Below, one piece after another: positions 1 to 9,246 of a stretch of DNA of 39,913 nt. The position numbers and the translations under genes are program-made. The notes below the pieces were generated by a model. It was not told the origin of the DNA and searched no databases. It was given only the letters and a program-made list of their open reading frames with translations. How positions within the stretch are numbered: position 1 is the first letter of the stretch; each line of letters begins with the position of its first letter. This DNA comes from Magnetospira sp. (lineage in GTDB: Bacteria > Pseudomonadota > Alphaproteobacteria > Rhodospirillales > Magnetospiraceae), in NCBI GenBank assembly GCA_028282245.1, contig JANQIL010000080.1, positions 1 through 39,913 of the forward strand, read 5' to 3'.

Positions 1-1
1 C

Positions 2-253
2 GCCATCATCGTCGCCGAGGCCAAGGGCGAAAGCTGGCTGCAACGCAACTGGCGGCCGATGCTGATGTGCCTGTTCGGCCTCATCATCGCCAACAACTAC
101 GTGGTCGTGCCCTGGCTGTCGCTGTTCGGCCGGCCGAGCGTGATGCTCGATATCCCGCCCGACATGTGGGACCTGCTCAAGCTCGGGATCGGCGGCTACG
201 TCGTCGGCCGCTCGGTCGAGAAGGGAGTCAGGGTGTGGAAAAAGGGAGAGTGA
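2..253 (+). CDS. 3TM-type holin-like protein, C-terminal part
   Basis: This frame is open from the left edge to a TGA at 251-253, so only the last 83 residues are seen. It reads as a short charged stretch (EAKGESWLQRNWRP), a hydrophobic segment (MLMCLFGLIIANNYVVVPWL), and the ending LGIGGYVVGRSVEKG. That pattern is typical of the 3TM holin family found in prophages and gene-transfer-agent-like clusters, which permeabilise the inner membrane for endolysin release. The family call rests on this recognisable C-terminus. The rest of any phage-like region would lie to the left, outside the window. It faces tspO convergently, with a strong hairpin between them. Confidence 0.7.
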   Translation, partial: AIIVAEAKGESWLQRNWRPMLMCLFGLIIANNYVVVPWLSLFGRPSVMLDIPPDMWDLLKLGIGGYVVGRSVEKGVRVWKKGE

Positions 254-264
254 ACGCGGACGAA

Positions 265-292
265 CCACCGCCCGCCATCCGGCGGGCGGTGG
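265..292. terminator. Bidirectional hairpin between holin and tspO
   Basis: A perfect 12-bp inverted repeat, CCACCGCCCGCC and GGCGGGCGGTGG, flanks a 4-nt ATCC loop in the 45-nt gap between two convergent genes. No long T tract follows on either side, so it is a stem-only terminator candidate that could serve both strands. Confidence 0.6.
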
Positions 293-298
293 CGTCGT

Positions 299-790
299 TC
301 AGGTGAACGGCCAGTTCAACATCACGACGTAGAAGTTGAGCGTCGCCGCGAAGGTGACCCAGGCCAGATAGGGCAGCAGCAGCACGGCGGCCGGGAACGA
401 CCACTGGCCGACCACGAACACGAAGGCGGCCACCGATCCCCAGAGCAGGATCACCTCGCCGAACGCGATGTCCGGGCGCTGGTGATAGAAGAACAACACG
501 CTCCAGAGAATGTTCAGCAGCACGTTCACGACCATCAACTGGACCAGCCACTGACGCGGCTTGTTGGCCGGCGCGTCGGCCCAGGCCTTTGCGAACCCGG
601 CGATGATGAACAGGTAAATCACCGCCCAGCCCGGACCGAAGGCGGCGTCCGACGGTTTCCAGTCGGGTTGCGTGAGTCCCTGATACCAGGGTCCGAGATC
701 GGTGGCCATGCGGCCGGCCACGGCCATAACCCCCACGGCCAAAAGGGCGCCGACGGCGGGTTGCAGGTAACGTTGAGAGAGTACGGTCAT
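299..790 (-). CDS. tspO: TspO/MBR (CrtK) family tryptophan-rich sensory protein
   Basis: The 163-residue product is an integral membrane protein with five hydrophobic segments and the family signatures: WYQGLTQPDWKPSD near residues 35-48, LNILWSVLFFYHQRPD near 92-107, and a C-terminal LPYLAWVTFAATLNFYVVMLN. TspO proteins bind porphyrins and, in Rhodobacter, modulate photosynthesis gene expression in response to oxygen, probably through porphyrin efflux or degradation. The ATG at 790 lies two bases after the bchP stop, so it is almost certainly translated with bchP as the last gene of the bchG operon. That position fits a role in tetrapyrrole homeostasis, although the biochemical role of bacterial TspO is still debated. 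Confidence 0.93.
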   Translation of the reverse strand: MTVLSQRYLQPAVGALLAVGVMAVAGRMATDLGPWYQGLTQPDWKPSDAAFGPGWAVIYLFIIAGFAKAWADAPANKPRQWLVQLMVVNVLLNILWSVLFFYHQRPDIAFGEVILLWGSVAAFVFVVGQWSFPAAVLLLPYLAWVTFAATLNFYVVMLNWPFT

Positions 791-792
791 CG

Positions 793-1983
793 CTATACAA
801 GCCTCAGCATGTGAGCTATATTCATTTTAATAATTCGTAAGTAGACACGCGGATGCGCGCGTTTCATCTTCTTGTTCATATAAGATTGCCATATCATGTT
901 TTGTAAATCTACATCCTGGCATATGGCGACGAACCTTTCGCGCCGCTCGTCGGACGCATACCAGTAGCCCTGCAGGAATCCGAGGGCCCGAAACACCCCG
1001 CCGTGCGCCTTCATGAACCGCTTGCGCACCCGGGCCAGCGCCCGGATGTCGCCGGTGGCCAGCGCCTCCGCCACGCCCTCGGCGGCCAACCGGCCACCGG
1101 CCATGGCATAGTAGATTCCCTCGCCGGAGGCCGGCGCGACCACGCCGGCGGCATCGCCGGCCAGCACCACGTCCCGCCCGTTGTCCCAGCGCTTCAAGGG
1201 CTTGAGCGGGATCGGGGCGCCCTCGCCGCGCACCGTCTCGGCCCCTTCGAGGCCGCACAGGCCGCGCAGGACGCGCACCGAGTCGCGCAACGGAAAGCCG
1301 GGCCGCGCGGTACCGACACCAACGCTCGCCGTGGCCCCGTGCGGAAACATCCAGCCATAGAAATCGGGCGACAGATCGCCGCGATAGATCACGTCGCACC
1401 GCGCCGGATCGTAGCCGTTCCGTCCGGCGGCCGGCGCGCGGACGATCTCGTGATAGGCGATCACGCAGGCGCCCTCTTTGGACCCCGGAATCGTCTGCCT
1501 GGCGACCGCCGAGCGGGCGCCGTCGGCCCCGATCACGAAACGCGCGCGCAGGCGGGCGGGGGCGGAGTCGCGCGGCGTGCCGGCCGGCCGATACCGGATG
1601 ATCGCGACGCCATCCGGATCGCGGTCGATGCGCTCGAAGGTCCCGTCCAGTCTCTCCGCGCCGGCCGTCACGGCGCGCGCGCGCAGCCACTCGTCGAACA
1701 CCTCGCGATCGACCATCGCCACGTAGCCGTCCGTGATCGGCATCTCCACGGCGCGGCCCGACGGCGCGATCACCCGCGCCCCCGACACGCGGTTGCAGAT
1801 GACCGAATCGGGAATCCCGAATTCCTCGATCAGGCGCGGCGGAATCGCCCCGCCGCAGGCCTTGGGACGCCCCCGGCGATCGAGCAGGGCGACCCGGACC
1901 CCACGGCCGGCCAGTTCGGTCGCCGCGGTGGCCCCGGCCGGACCGCCGCCGATCACCACCGCGTCATGGGTGGCGTCGGCCAA
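793..1983 (-). CDS. bchP: Geranylgeranyl diphosphate/bacteriochlorophyll reductase
   Basis: BchP reduces the geranylgeranyl tail of bacteriochlorophyll (or its diphosphate) to phytyl, a three-step NADPH-dependent flavoprotein reaction. The 396-residue product has an N-terminal dinucleotide-binding loop IGGGPAG (residues 11-17), a second FAD motif GDAAGVVAPASGEG in the C-terminal third, and the family's basic tail (YMNKKMKRAHPRVYLRI). The start is inferred as TTG at 1983, two bases after the transporter stop and 9 nt after a GGAG. The frame stays open far upstream, but that part is antisense-like and lies inside the transporter gene. The last 150 bases are notably AT-richer than the rest of the gene. 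Neighbours bchG and tspO support the call. Confidence 0.93.
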   Translation of the reverse strand: MADATHDAVVIGGGPAGATAATELAGRGVRVALLDRRGRPKACGGAIPPRLIEEFGIPDSVICNRVSGARVIAPSGRAVEMPITDGYVAMVDREVFDEWLRARAVTAGAERLDGTFERIDRDPDGVAIIRYRPAGTPRDSAPARLRARFVIGADGARSAVARQTIPGSKEGACVIAYHEIVRAPAAGRNGYDPARCDVIYRGDLSPDFYGWMFPHGATASVGVGTARPGFPLRDSVRVLRGLCGLEGAETVRGEGAPIPLKPLKRWDNGRDVVLAGDAAGVVAPASGEGIYYAMAGGRLAAEGVAEALATGDIRALARVRKRFMKAHGGVFRALGFLQGYWYASDERRERFVAICQDVDLQNMIWQSYMNKKMKRAHPRVYLRIIKMNIAHMLRLV

Positions 1984-1985
1984 GC

Positions 1986-3341
1986 CTAGGGGCTCCGCGT
2001 GTCGGTCGCGGCAACCGCCAGTTCGCCCTCCGTCTTCCCGGCGGCGCGGCGCCGGGACTCGGGATGCCGGATGCGGGTGGCCAGCCACGCGGACACGAGA
2101 AACAGCACCGCCTCGATGGCGAACACCGTGGAATAGGCCCGAAGCGGCTCGCCATAAAGCGCCCGCGCGGCGTCGGCCGCCGCCGTGCCGAGAAACCCGC
2201 CAAGCCCGAACGCCACCGCCTGGGCGGCGCCCCAGACGCCCATGCGCAGGCCCTCGCGGCCCTGGTGCCCCCGCGCGGCCAGGGCCATCATAGAGCCGAT
2301 GGCGGCGACCGCGAAAGCGCCGTTGGACACCCCCATGTAGAACACCGAGCCACGCAGCGGCCAGTCCGGCCCGACGAACCCGGAAGCCGCGATCCCGGCC
2401 AGGGCGACGGCCGACGACAGGCAGCCGCCGATGGTCCACAGACGCAACGAGCCGAGCCGCGTGCCGGCGAAGACGCTGCCGGCCACGCCGACCAGCAGCA
2501 TGCCCAGGAACACCCCGCCATGCTGCACGCCGGCCAGCTTGGTGGATTCGCCCGGGGTCAGCCCGAACACATGGCCGGAGAACGGTTCCAGAATCAGATC
2601 CTGGGCGCTGTAGGCAAGCATGGACACGAACACGAAGATGGCGAACCGCTGGGTTTCCGTCTCGCTCCAGACCTCCCGGAAGGCCTTTTGGAACGGCGCC
2701 TTCTTGCGCGCCGGATCGGCGTGCCGGGACTCCGCCGGGCCGCGCCGCTCGATCCCCCACAAGGCGATCACCGTCACCGCGACGGCGAACAGCGACACCG
2801 CCGAGGTGACCTCGACCAGCCGCGCCGGACTGTAGGGATCGAGAAAATGGCCGGCGATGTTGGCGGTCACCGCGAAGCCGGCGATCATCATCATCCACAC
2901 GATGGTCGCCGCGGCGGCCCGCCGATGATCGGCCACGTGAGTGGCGACAAGGGCGAGAAGCGAGGTGCCGCCGGCTCCGACCCCGATGCCGATCAGCAGA
3001 AAGGCGAACACGGCGAGCGCCAGCCCGGCATAGAAATTGCTGCCCATCCAGGCGACCGCCATGGCGGCCAGGATGCCGCCGGCGGCCAGCACGCAGATGC
3101 CTCCGACGATCCAGGTCGAGCGTCTGCCGCCCATGTCGGACCCCCAGCCCCAGCGCGGGCGCAGGAATTGCAGCGCGTAGTGGAACGCCACCAGGGCGCC
3201 GGGCAGCATGGCCGGGAGCATCAGCTCGACCACCATCACCCGGTTCAGGGTCGACGTGGTCATCACCACGACGGCGCCCAGGGCCGACTGCACCAATCCC
3301 AGGCGGACGATGGACGGCCAACCCAGCCCGCCTCCGCTCAT
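1986..3341 (-). CDS. LhaA/PucC-family MFS transporter (Bch2/ORF428-like)
   Basis: The 451-residue membrane protein has about 12 hydrophobic segments and belongs to the bacteriochlorophyll delivery branch of the major facilitator superfamily. The N-terminal signature is STLNRVMVVELMLPAML, followed by FHYALQFLRPRWGWGSDMGG. The second half has EPFSGHVFGLTPGESTKLAG. In Rhodobacter a gene of this family (orf428/bch2) also sits between bchG and bchP. It is thought to help pigment delivery or light-harvesting assembly, but its transported substrate is unproven. The start ATG at 3341 overlaps the bchG stop (ATGA). It is a paralogue of the lhaA product encoded at 16180-17619. Confidence 0.9.
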   Translation of the reverse strand: MSGGGLGWPSIVRLGLVQSALGAVVVMTTSTLNRVMVVELMLPAMLPGALVAFHYALQFLRPRWGWGSDMGGRRSTWIVGGICVLAAGGILAAMAVAWMGSNFYAGLALAVFAFLLIGIGVGAGGTSLLALVATHVADHRRAAAATIVWMMMIAGFAVTANIAGHFLDPYSPARLVEVTSAVSLFAVAVTVIALWGIERRGPAESRHADPARKKAPFQKAFREVWSETETQRFAIFVFVSMLAYSAQDLILEPFSGHVFGLTPGESTKLAGVQHGGVFLGMLLVGVAGSVFAGTRLGSLRLWTIGGCLSSAVALAGIAASGFVGPDWPLRGSVFYMGVSNGAFAVAAIGSMMALAARGHQGREGLRMGVWGAAQAVAFGLGGFLGTAAADAARALYGEPLRAYSTVFAIEAVLFLVSAWLATRIRHPESRRRAAGKTEGELAVAATDTRSP

Positions 3342-4222
3342 GGCTGAACTCCGATCACTTGAATCACCGCGAAGGCGCTGATCATCATTCCGGACACATA
3401 CAAGGTGATTCCGGTGGCGTTGTACCACGGGGCAAGTTCTTTCGGGCGCTTGAGAAGGCGCGCCATCAGGCCGAACTGAACCATCAGCACCATCGCCACG
3501 GCAAGCGCGTGCCACGGCCGATCCCAGAAATAGAGAAGGCCGACCACCACCACCTGCGGGATCGCCATCACCACGCAGGCCAGTCGGGCCGCGTTCCCGA
3601 CCCCGAGCTGCACGGTCAGCGAGCGCAGGTTCATCCGCGCGTCGCCGTCCACCGACTTGAAGTCGTTCAGGGTCATGATGCCATGCGCCCCGAAGCTGTA
3701 GAGACCGGCCAGCAGCACGATCTCCCAGTTCGGCAGGGCGCCCATCATCACCGCGGCGCCGGTGAACCAGGGCAGGCCCTCGTAGCTCACCGCCGCCGCC
3801 GCGTTGCCGATCCAGCCGTTGCCCTTGAGGCGGAACGGCGGCATCGAATAGGTCCAGGCGAAGAACAGCCCGAGCATCGCCGCCCCGAACACCCACGGGC
3901 CGAGCGTCCACGCCACGGCCGAGGACAGCAGACTCCACAGGATCGCCATGTAGAGCCCATGGCGGCCCGGCACCCGGCCGGATGGAATCGGCCGGTGCGG
4001 TTCGTTGATGGCGTCCACGTGACGGTCGAACCAGTCGTTGACCACCTGGCTGGTGCCGCAGAGCAGCGGCCCGGCCAGCAGGATGCCGGCGACCAGCACG
4101 TGCCACCGCTCGCCGAGCGGCACGCCGGACGACACGACGCCGCAGGAATAGGCCCACATGGGGGGAAACCAGGTGACCGGCTTCAGGAGTTGGAAATACG
4201 GCAGGACGGGGTTGCTGTTCAT
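3338..4222 (-). CDS. bchG: Bacteriochlorophyll synthase (UbiA-type prenyltransferase)
   Basis: BchG esterifies bacteriochlorophyllide with geranylgeranyl or phytyl diphosphate in the membrane. The 294-residue protein has several hydrophobic helices and the polyprenyl-diphosphate/Mg2+ motif NDWFDRHVD at residues 62-70, followed by AINEPHRPIPSG, both typical of chlorophyll synthases. A further conserved block, FAWTYSMPPFRLKGNGWIGN, covers residues 121-140. The ATG at 4222 has no recognisable Shine-Dalgarno. A promoter (-10 at 4235-4230) is placed so that transcription would begin about at the start codon. The gene opens the bchG-transporter-bchP-tspO operon; its TGA overlaps the next ATG. Confidence 0.95.
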   Translation of the reverse strand: MNSNPVLPYFQLLKPVTWFPPMWAYSCGVVSSGVPLGERWHVLVAGILLAGPLLCGTSQVVNDWFDRHVDAINEPHRPIPSGRVPGRHGLYMAILWSLLSSAVAWTLGPWVFGAAMLGLFFAWTYSMPPFRLKGNGWIGNAAAAVSYEGLPWFTGAAVMMGALPNWEIVLLAGLYSFGAHGIMTLNDFKSVDGDARMNLRSLTVQLGVGNAARLACVVMAIPQVVVVGLLYFWDRPWHALAVAMVLMVQFGLMARLLKRPKELAPWYNATGITLYVSGMMISAFAVIQVIGVQP

Positions 4223-4229
4223 GGCGCGC

Positions 4230-4258
4230 AGACTACTTCCGGCCCCGAGGGGCGTCAA
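4230..4258 (-). promoter_or_regulatory. Predicted bchG promoter
   Basis: On the minus strand TTGACG (4258-4253) is followed after 17 bp by TAGTCT (4235-4230), a sigma70-like arrangement. The bchF promoter has the same type of -10 (TAGACT). The predicted start of transcription, around 4223, coincides with the bchG ATG at 4222. Confidence 0.55.
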
Positions 4259-4270
4259 CGTGGATTGACA
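4253..4270. promoter_or_regulatory. Predicted PpsR/CrtJ operator at bchG
   Basis: The 18-bp sequence CGTCAACGTGGATTGACA is a near-palindrome (CGT-N12-ACA; TGT-N12-ACG on the other strand) that overlaps the bchG -35. PpsR/CrtJ sites in Rhodobacter are TGT-N12-ACA, so this differs at one base of one half-site. The nearest upstream gene encodes PpsR itself. Confidence 0.6.
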
Positions 4271-4308
4271 CCTTGGGAACGCCCCGAGGTCCGACCGGTC
4301 GTCCACGC

Positions 4309-5727
4309 TCAGGAGCGGTTGTCGGAGTCCAGATCGCCGAGTCCGTAGCGGCGCAGCTTGACATACAGGCTCTGACGCGACAGGCCGAGCATCTCGGCCG
4401 CCGAGGCGCGATTGTCGCCGGTCAGTTCGAGCGCCGCCTGGATGCACAGGCGCTCGATCATGTCGTTGGTGTCGCTGATGATGTCCTTGAGCGGCACCCG
4501 GCCGACCAGTTCGGTGAGCTGGTCCACCGAATGCGGCAGGTCGGTCCCGGACAGCGGCGTCATCGACAGCCGCTGGCTGACGTCGCGGATCACGAACCCA
4601 AGGCACGGCGGGTCGCCGTGCGGCACCCCGACGGCCGAGATCTCGACGTCGGAGGTGGAGCCGTGATCGCCCTGAAGGGTGGTGTTGAGCAGGCGCACGA
4701 AATCGGTCGCCTTGAGGTTGCCGATCAGGGTGTTGATGTCGACTCCGGCCCGCCCCACGAAGCGGCCGAGCGGCTCGCCGCGCGCCTGCTTCTCGGTCGC
4801 CAGTTGGGCAAGTTCCAGGAACGCGGTGTTGGCGGTCAGGATGCGCCCCGCCAGATCGGTGATCACGAACCCGTCGGGCATCGATTCCAGAACGTCGAAC
4901 ATCAGGGTGCGCGCCTTCGGCAGCAGGCCGCCCGCATCGTTGGCCTGCTGGGGAGTCAGGCGGATCAGGAACATCACCGCCCGTTCCTGGCGGAACAGGG
5001 ACGCCGAGACCATCACCTGACGTCCGTCGCCGCCGAGCGTCGCCAGCACCGCGTCGCCACTGCCCGCCGCGCGGACGTCGGCGAGCAGCGAATCGACTCC
5101 CGGCATGCCGGCATCGTCGAACCCGAACGGAAAGGCCCGGCCGACGATCTGCTGGGCCGTCTCGCCGAACAGGCCGACCGCCGCCGGGTTGGCCTCGACC
5201 ACCCGCCGGCTCGCCGCGTCGACGATGAACACCGCCTCCGACGACAGCTTGAACAGCAGGCTGTAGCGGGTTTCCAACTGGCGCAGCCGGGAATAGTCGC
5301 GCTCCAGCGATTGCTGGGCCTCGACCAGACGCTGCTGCATCATCGCCACCGAGCGCAACTCGCGGCCGGTCGCCAGCACGTTGCCGGGGCCGCCATAGCG
5401 CACCGCCGAATAGCTGATCGGAACATCCGGGCCCGTCAGGGCGGGATGGTTGACCTGCCGCCACTGGGCCGGGGAGTCGAGCGACGAGGCGCGCAACAGG
5501 GACTCGATCTTGGGACGGCTCTCGACGGTCACCGTATCGATCCACGGGCAGCCGAGCCACTCGCCCTGCGCGGCGAGCGGAAGGTCGTCCTTGCCGAGGA
5601 ACACCTCGCGAATCACGCCGTTGCCGTCAAGCAGCAGCGCGAGATCCGCGGTTGCGGTGATCAGGGCCGCGATCTCGGGCGCGTCGAGTTCGGTCAGCGA
5701 TGTCTGCAGAGCCTTGAATTGCTTCAC
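4309..5727 (-). CDS. ppsR: PpsR/CrtJ transcriptional repressor of photosynthesis genes
   Basis: The 472-residue protein has the full PpsR layout: an N-terminal PAS-like domain (about 20-120), a Q-rich coiled-coil linker (about 125-155), PAS domains at about 155-260 and 275-385, and a C-terminal Fis-type helix-turn-helix (about 430-463, with AAEMLGLSRQSLYVKLRRYGL). PpsR/CrtJ dimers or tetramers repress bch, crt and puc promoters under oxygen by binding TGT-N12-ACA sites. The cysteine in the HTH region is present (C428, in RLCIQAALELT) and should correspond to C424/C420 of the Rhodobacter proteins. Only C60 and C375 are seen otherwise, with none near the 249/251 position of the Rhodobacter disulfide. 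It lies just downstream of aerR, with a 51-nt gap. Confidence 0.95.
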   Translation of the reverse strand: MKQFKALQTSLTELDAPEIAALITATADLALLLDGNGVIREVFLGKDDLPLAAQGEWLGCPWIDTVTVESRPKIESLLRASSLDSPAQWRQVNHPALTGPDVPISYSAVRYGGPGNVLATGRELRSVAMMQQRLVEAQQSLERDYSRLRQLETRYSLLFKLSSEAVFIVDAASRRVVEANPAAVGLFGETAQQIVGRAFPFGFDDAGMPGVDSLLADVRAAGSGDAVLATLGGDGRQVMVSASLFRQERAVMFLIRLTPQQANDAGGLLPKARTLMFDVLESMPDGFVITDLAGRILTANTAFLELAQLATEKQARGEPLGRFVGRAGVDINTLIGNLKATDFVRLLNTTLQGDHGSTSDVEISAVGVPHGDPPCLGFVIRDVSQRLSMTPLSGTDLPHSVDQLTELVGRVPLKDIISDTNDMIERLCIQAALELTGDNRASAAEMLGLSRQSLYVKLRRYGLGDLDSDNRS

Positions 5728-5778
5728 CTGTCACACCGCCAGATCGCGCGCGGACGAGAAAAAACGCCGCGGTTTCCG

Positions 5779-6708
5779 TTACGGCAGGTTCCCCAGCAAG
5801 GACTCCGCTTCCGTCACCGCGCCCGGTCCGTCCGAACACACCGCGTCCGCCCCCACGAGTTCCGCCAATTGATCGTTCGTGTCGAATATCGGCCCGCCAA
5901 CCATGATCCTCACCGCCTGATTCAGCGACGCCCGGCGGATTTTCCGGACCGCCGTGATGAGGCAGTCCACATCGACGCCCCGACTCACGGACAGGCCGAC
6001 CACCGCGAACCAATCGTCCCGCACCCACTGCTCAAGCTCGCGCGCCGACTCGGCGGTCGGACCGCTGACCACGTGCCAGCCGGCGCGGCGCAGGAACTCG
6101 AACCAACCCGCAAGCCGCATCGATTCGGAAATCCGCGCCACCCCGAAGAGCGGCCGGTCTCCGGGAGTCCCGGAAAGCAGGACGCGCCGCTTGCCCGCCG
6201 GGCCGGGAATTTCCCCGTCGAACGCGCGCCCCAGTTCGCGCAGCACGCTTTGAAGCTGCATCATCGCCACGGTCACGCTGACGAAATCGGTGTCGTCGGA
6301 ATCCCATTTCTCGCGCAACAGGCGCGCGGTCGGCGCCAGCAGGTGAATATAGACCGATTCCAGATTCATCCCCTGGGCCACCAGACCGTCCACGTAGTCG
6401 ATGGATTCGGAGATGTCTCGCGCCAGAAGCAGATGGGCGAAGTACGCGATATCGTCAGGAACCGGGGTTGGCACCGCCTCGGCGGCGAGTTCCCCGCCCT
6501 TGTGCCAGGGCGATTCCAGATTTTCCGAAGAGGTGCGGTGGGCGACCAACAGGCGCGGTATGACCTCGCTCCGAATCACCTGGACCAACGGATGGTCGAT
6601 GGTGCCACCGGTGGCCGCTCCGCGCGGCCGCGCGTCGACCGACGCGCTGTGTCTATCGGCCTGCCAAGGGGCAAAGACCGACTCCTGCGATTGCCGTGAA
6701 CGGACCAT
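5779..6708 (-). CDS. aerR: AerR/PpaA, B12-binding antirepressor of PpsR
   Basis: AerR/PpaA proteins bind hydroxocobalamin in a light-linked way and modulate PpsR/CrtJ. From the preferred ATG (6708, preceded by AGGGGAG at good spacing) the product has 309 residues. A helical region (about 85-165) contains YIHLLAPTARLLREKWDSDD with H122 and W135. It is followed by a Rossmann-like cobalamin-binding domain (175-300) that lacks the classical DxHxxG and has VGLSVS and VGGPIF motifs. A histidine in this helical region is reported to matter for B12 binding in Rhodobacter AerR. The frame remains open upstream to an ATG at 6777 and a GTG at 6789, so a longer form like LAerR of R. capsulatus is possible. 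ppsR follows in the same direction. Confidence 0.9.
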   Translation of the reverse strand: MVRSRQSQESVFAPWQADRHSASVDARPRGAATGGTIDHPLVQVIRSEVIPRLLVAHRTSSENLESPWHKGGELAAEAVPTPVPDDIAYFAHLLLARDISESIDYVDGLVAQGMNLESVYIHLLAPTARLLREKWDSDDTDFVSVTVAMMQLQSVLRELGRAFDGEIPGPAGKRRVLLSGTPGDRPLFGVARISESMRLAGWFEFLRRAGWHVVSGPTAESARELEQWVRDDWFAVVGLSVSRGVDVDCLITAVRKIRRASLNQAVRIMVGGPIFDTNDQLAELVGADAVCSDGPGAVTEAESLLGNLP

Positions 6709-6742
6709 TCGCGCTCCCCTAAATACTTCCCTCCCCCGGCGG

Positions 6743-6756
6743 GGTTCGTTCGAACC
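6743..6756. promoter_or_regulatory. Palindrome upstream of aerR start
   Basis: GGTTCG-TT-CGAACC is a perfect 14-bp inverted repeat about 35 bp before the preferred aerR start codon. It could be an operator or an mRNA leader hairpin. If AerR is also made from the upstream GTG, it would be coding sequence. No regulator is recognised for it. Confidence 0.35.
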
Positions 6757-7011
6757 AAGAAACGACAACACGAGCATCCTCCCGGACACTCTCCATCACG
6801 TCCGGGATTCGGCCCCACCGGCTCTTCTGACTTCGACCGGCTGGCGTATTGTCTGTTCCCTTGCTCCACGCCCCTCCGCGTCGTCCACCGTCCCGAGCGC
6901 TGACTTCGGAACCTCGCGGAGAGTTGGACGACATTACGTCACCTCGCGCGGCCTGACAAGACTGCAAAAAAACTAAGGGCTTGCATAGGGGGGGAAGTCA
7001 AGTTTAGTTTA

Positions 7012-7029
7012 CGTCATGTCGAGTTGACA
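7012..7029. promoter_or_regulatory. Predicted PpsR/CrtJ operator at bchF
   Basis: CGTCATGTCGAGTTGACA has the form CGT-N12-ACA, identical in layout to the site at bchG and one base from the PpsR/CrtJ consensus TGT-N12-ACA. Its right half is the bchF -35 box (7024-7029), so binding would block RNA polymerase. A weaker copy, AGT-N12-ACG, abuts it at 6996-7013, which would suit the cooperative binding known for CrtJ. Confidence 0.6.
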
Positions 7030-7053
7030 CGCGGCCACCCCGGCGCCTAGACT
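7024..7053 (+). promoter_or_regulatory. Predicted bchF operon promoter
   Basis: A perfect -35 TTGACA (7024-7029) is followed after 18 bp by TAGACT (7048-7053). Transcription would begin near 7060, giving a leader of about 30 nt that contains the strong Shine-Dalgarno GGGAGGAG in front of bchF. Confidence 0.65.
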
Positions 7054-7089
7054 GTTCAACCCGCTGAGCCGTGCTCTGGGAGGAGCGAC

Positions 7090-9242
<2,153 letters not shown>

Positions 9243-9246
9243 GGGG

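Larger units (their letters stand above)
6709..7089. other. aerR-bchF divergent regulatory region
   Basis: These 381 bases hold no credible gene on either strand apart from the possible N-terminal extension of AerR. Seen here are the bchF promoter and operator (7012-7053), a weaker neighbouring site AGT-N12-ACG (6996-7013), the palindrome GGTTCGTTCGAACC (6743-6756), and a candidate minus-strand promoter for aerR, TTGTCA-17-TAATGT (6959-6931). The octamer TTACGTCA occurs twice, at 6934-6941 and 7009-7016. No perfect TGT-N12-ACA was found. Confidence 0.6.

Noticed and set aside
1984-3321. An N-terminal extension of BchP, since its frame is open to 3321
   Set aside because: The extra residues lie within the transporter gene in another frame and look like Arg/Gly-rich shadow sequence. 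The FAD-binding start of BchP follows directly after TTG 1983.
5728-5778. Intrinsic terminator between aerR and ppsR (six T on the minus strand at 5764-5759)
   Set aside because: The stem before the T run is only about 4 bp with a large loop, so aerR-ppsR cotranscription is more likely.
4273-6699. Long open frame on the plus strand opposite ppsR and aerR
   Set aside because: It covers two well-supported genes and reads as Arg/His/Gln-rich nonsense, so it is a shadow frame.
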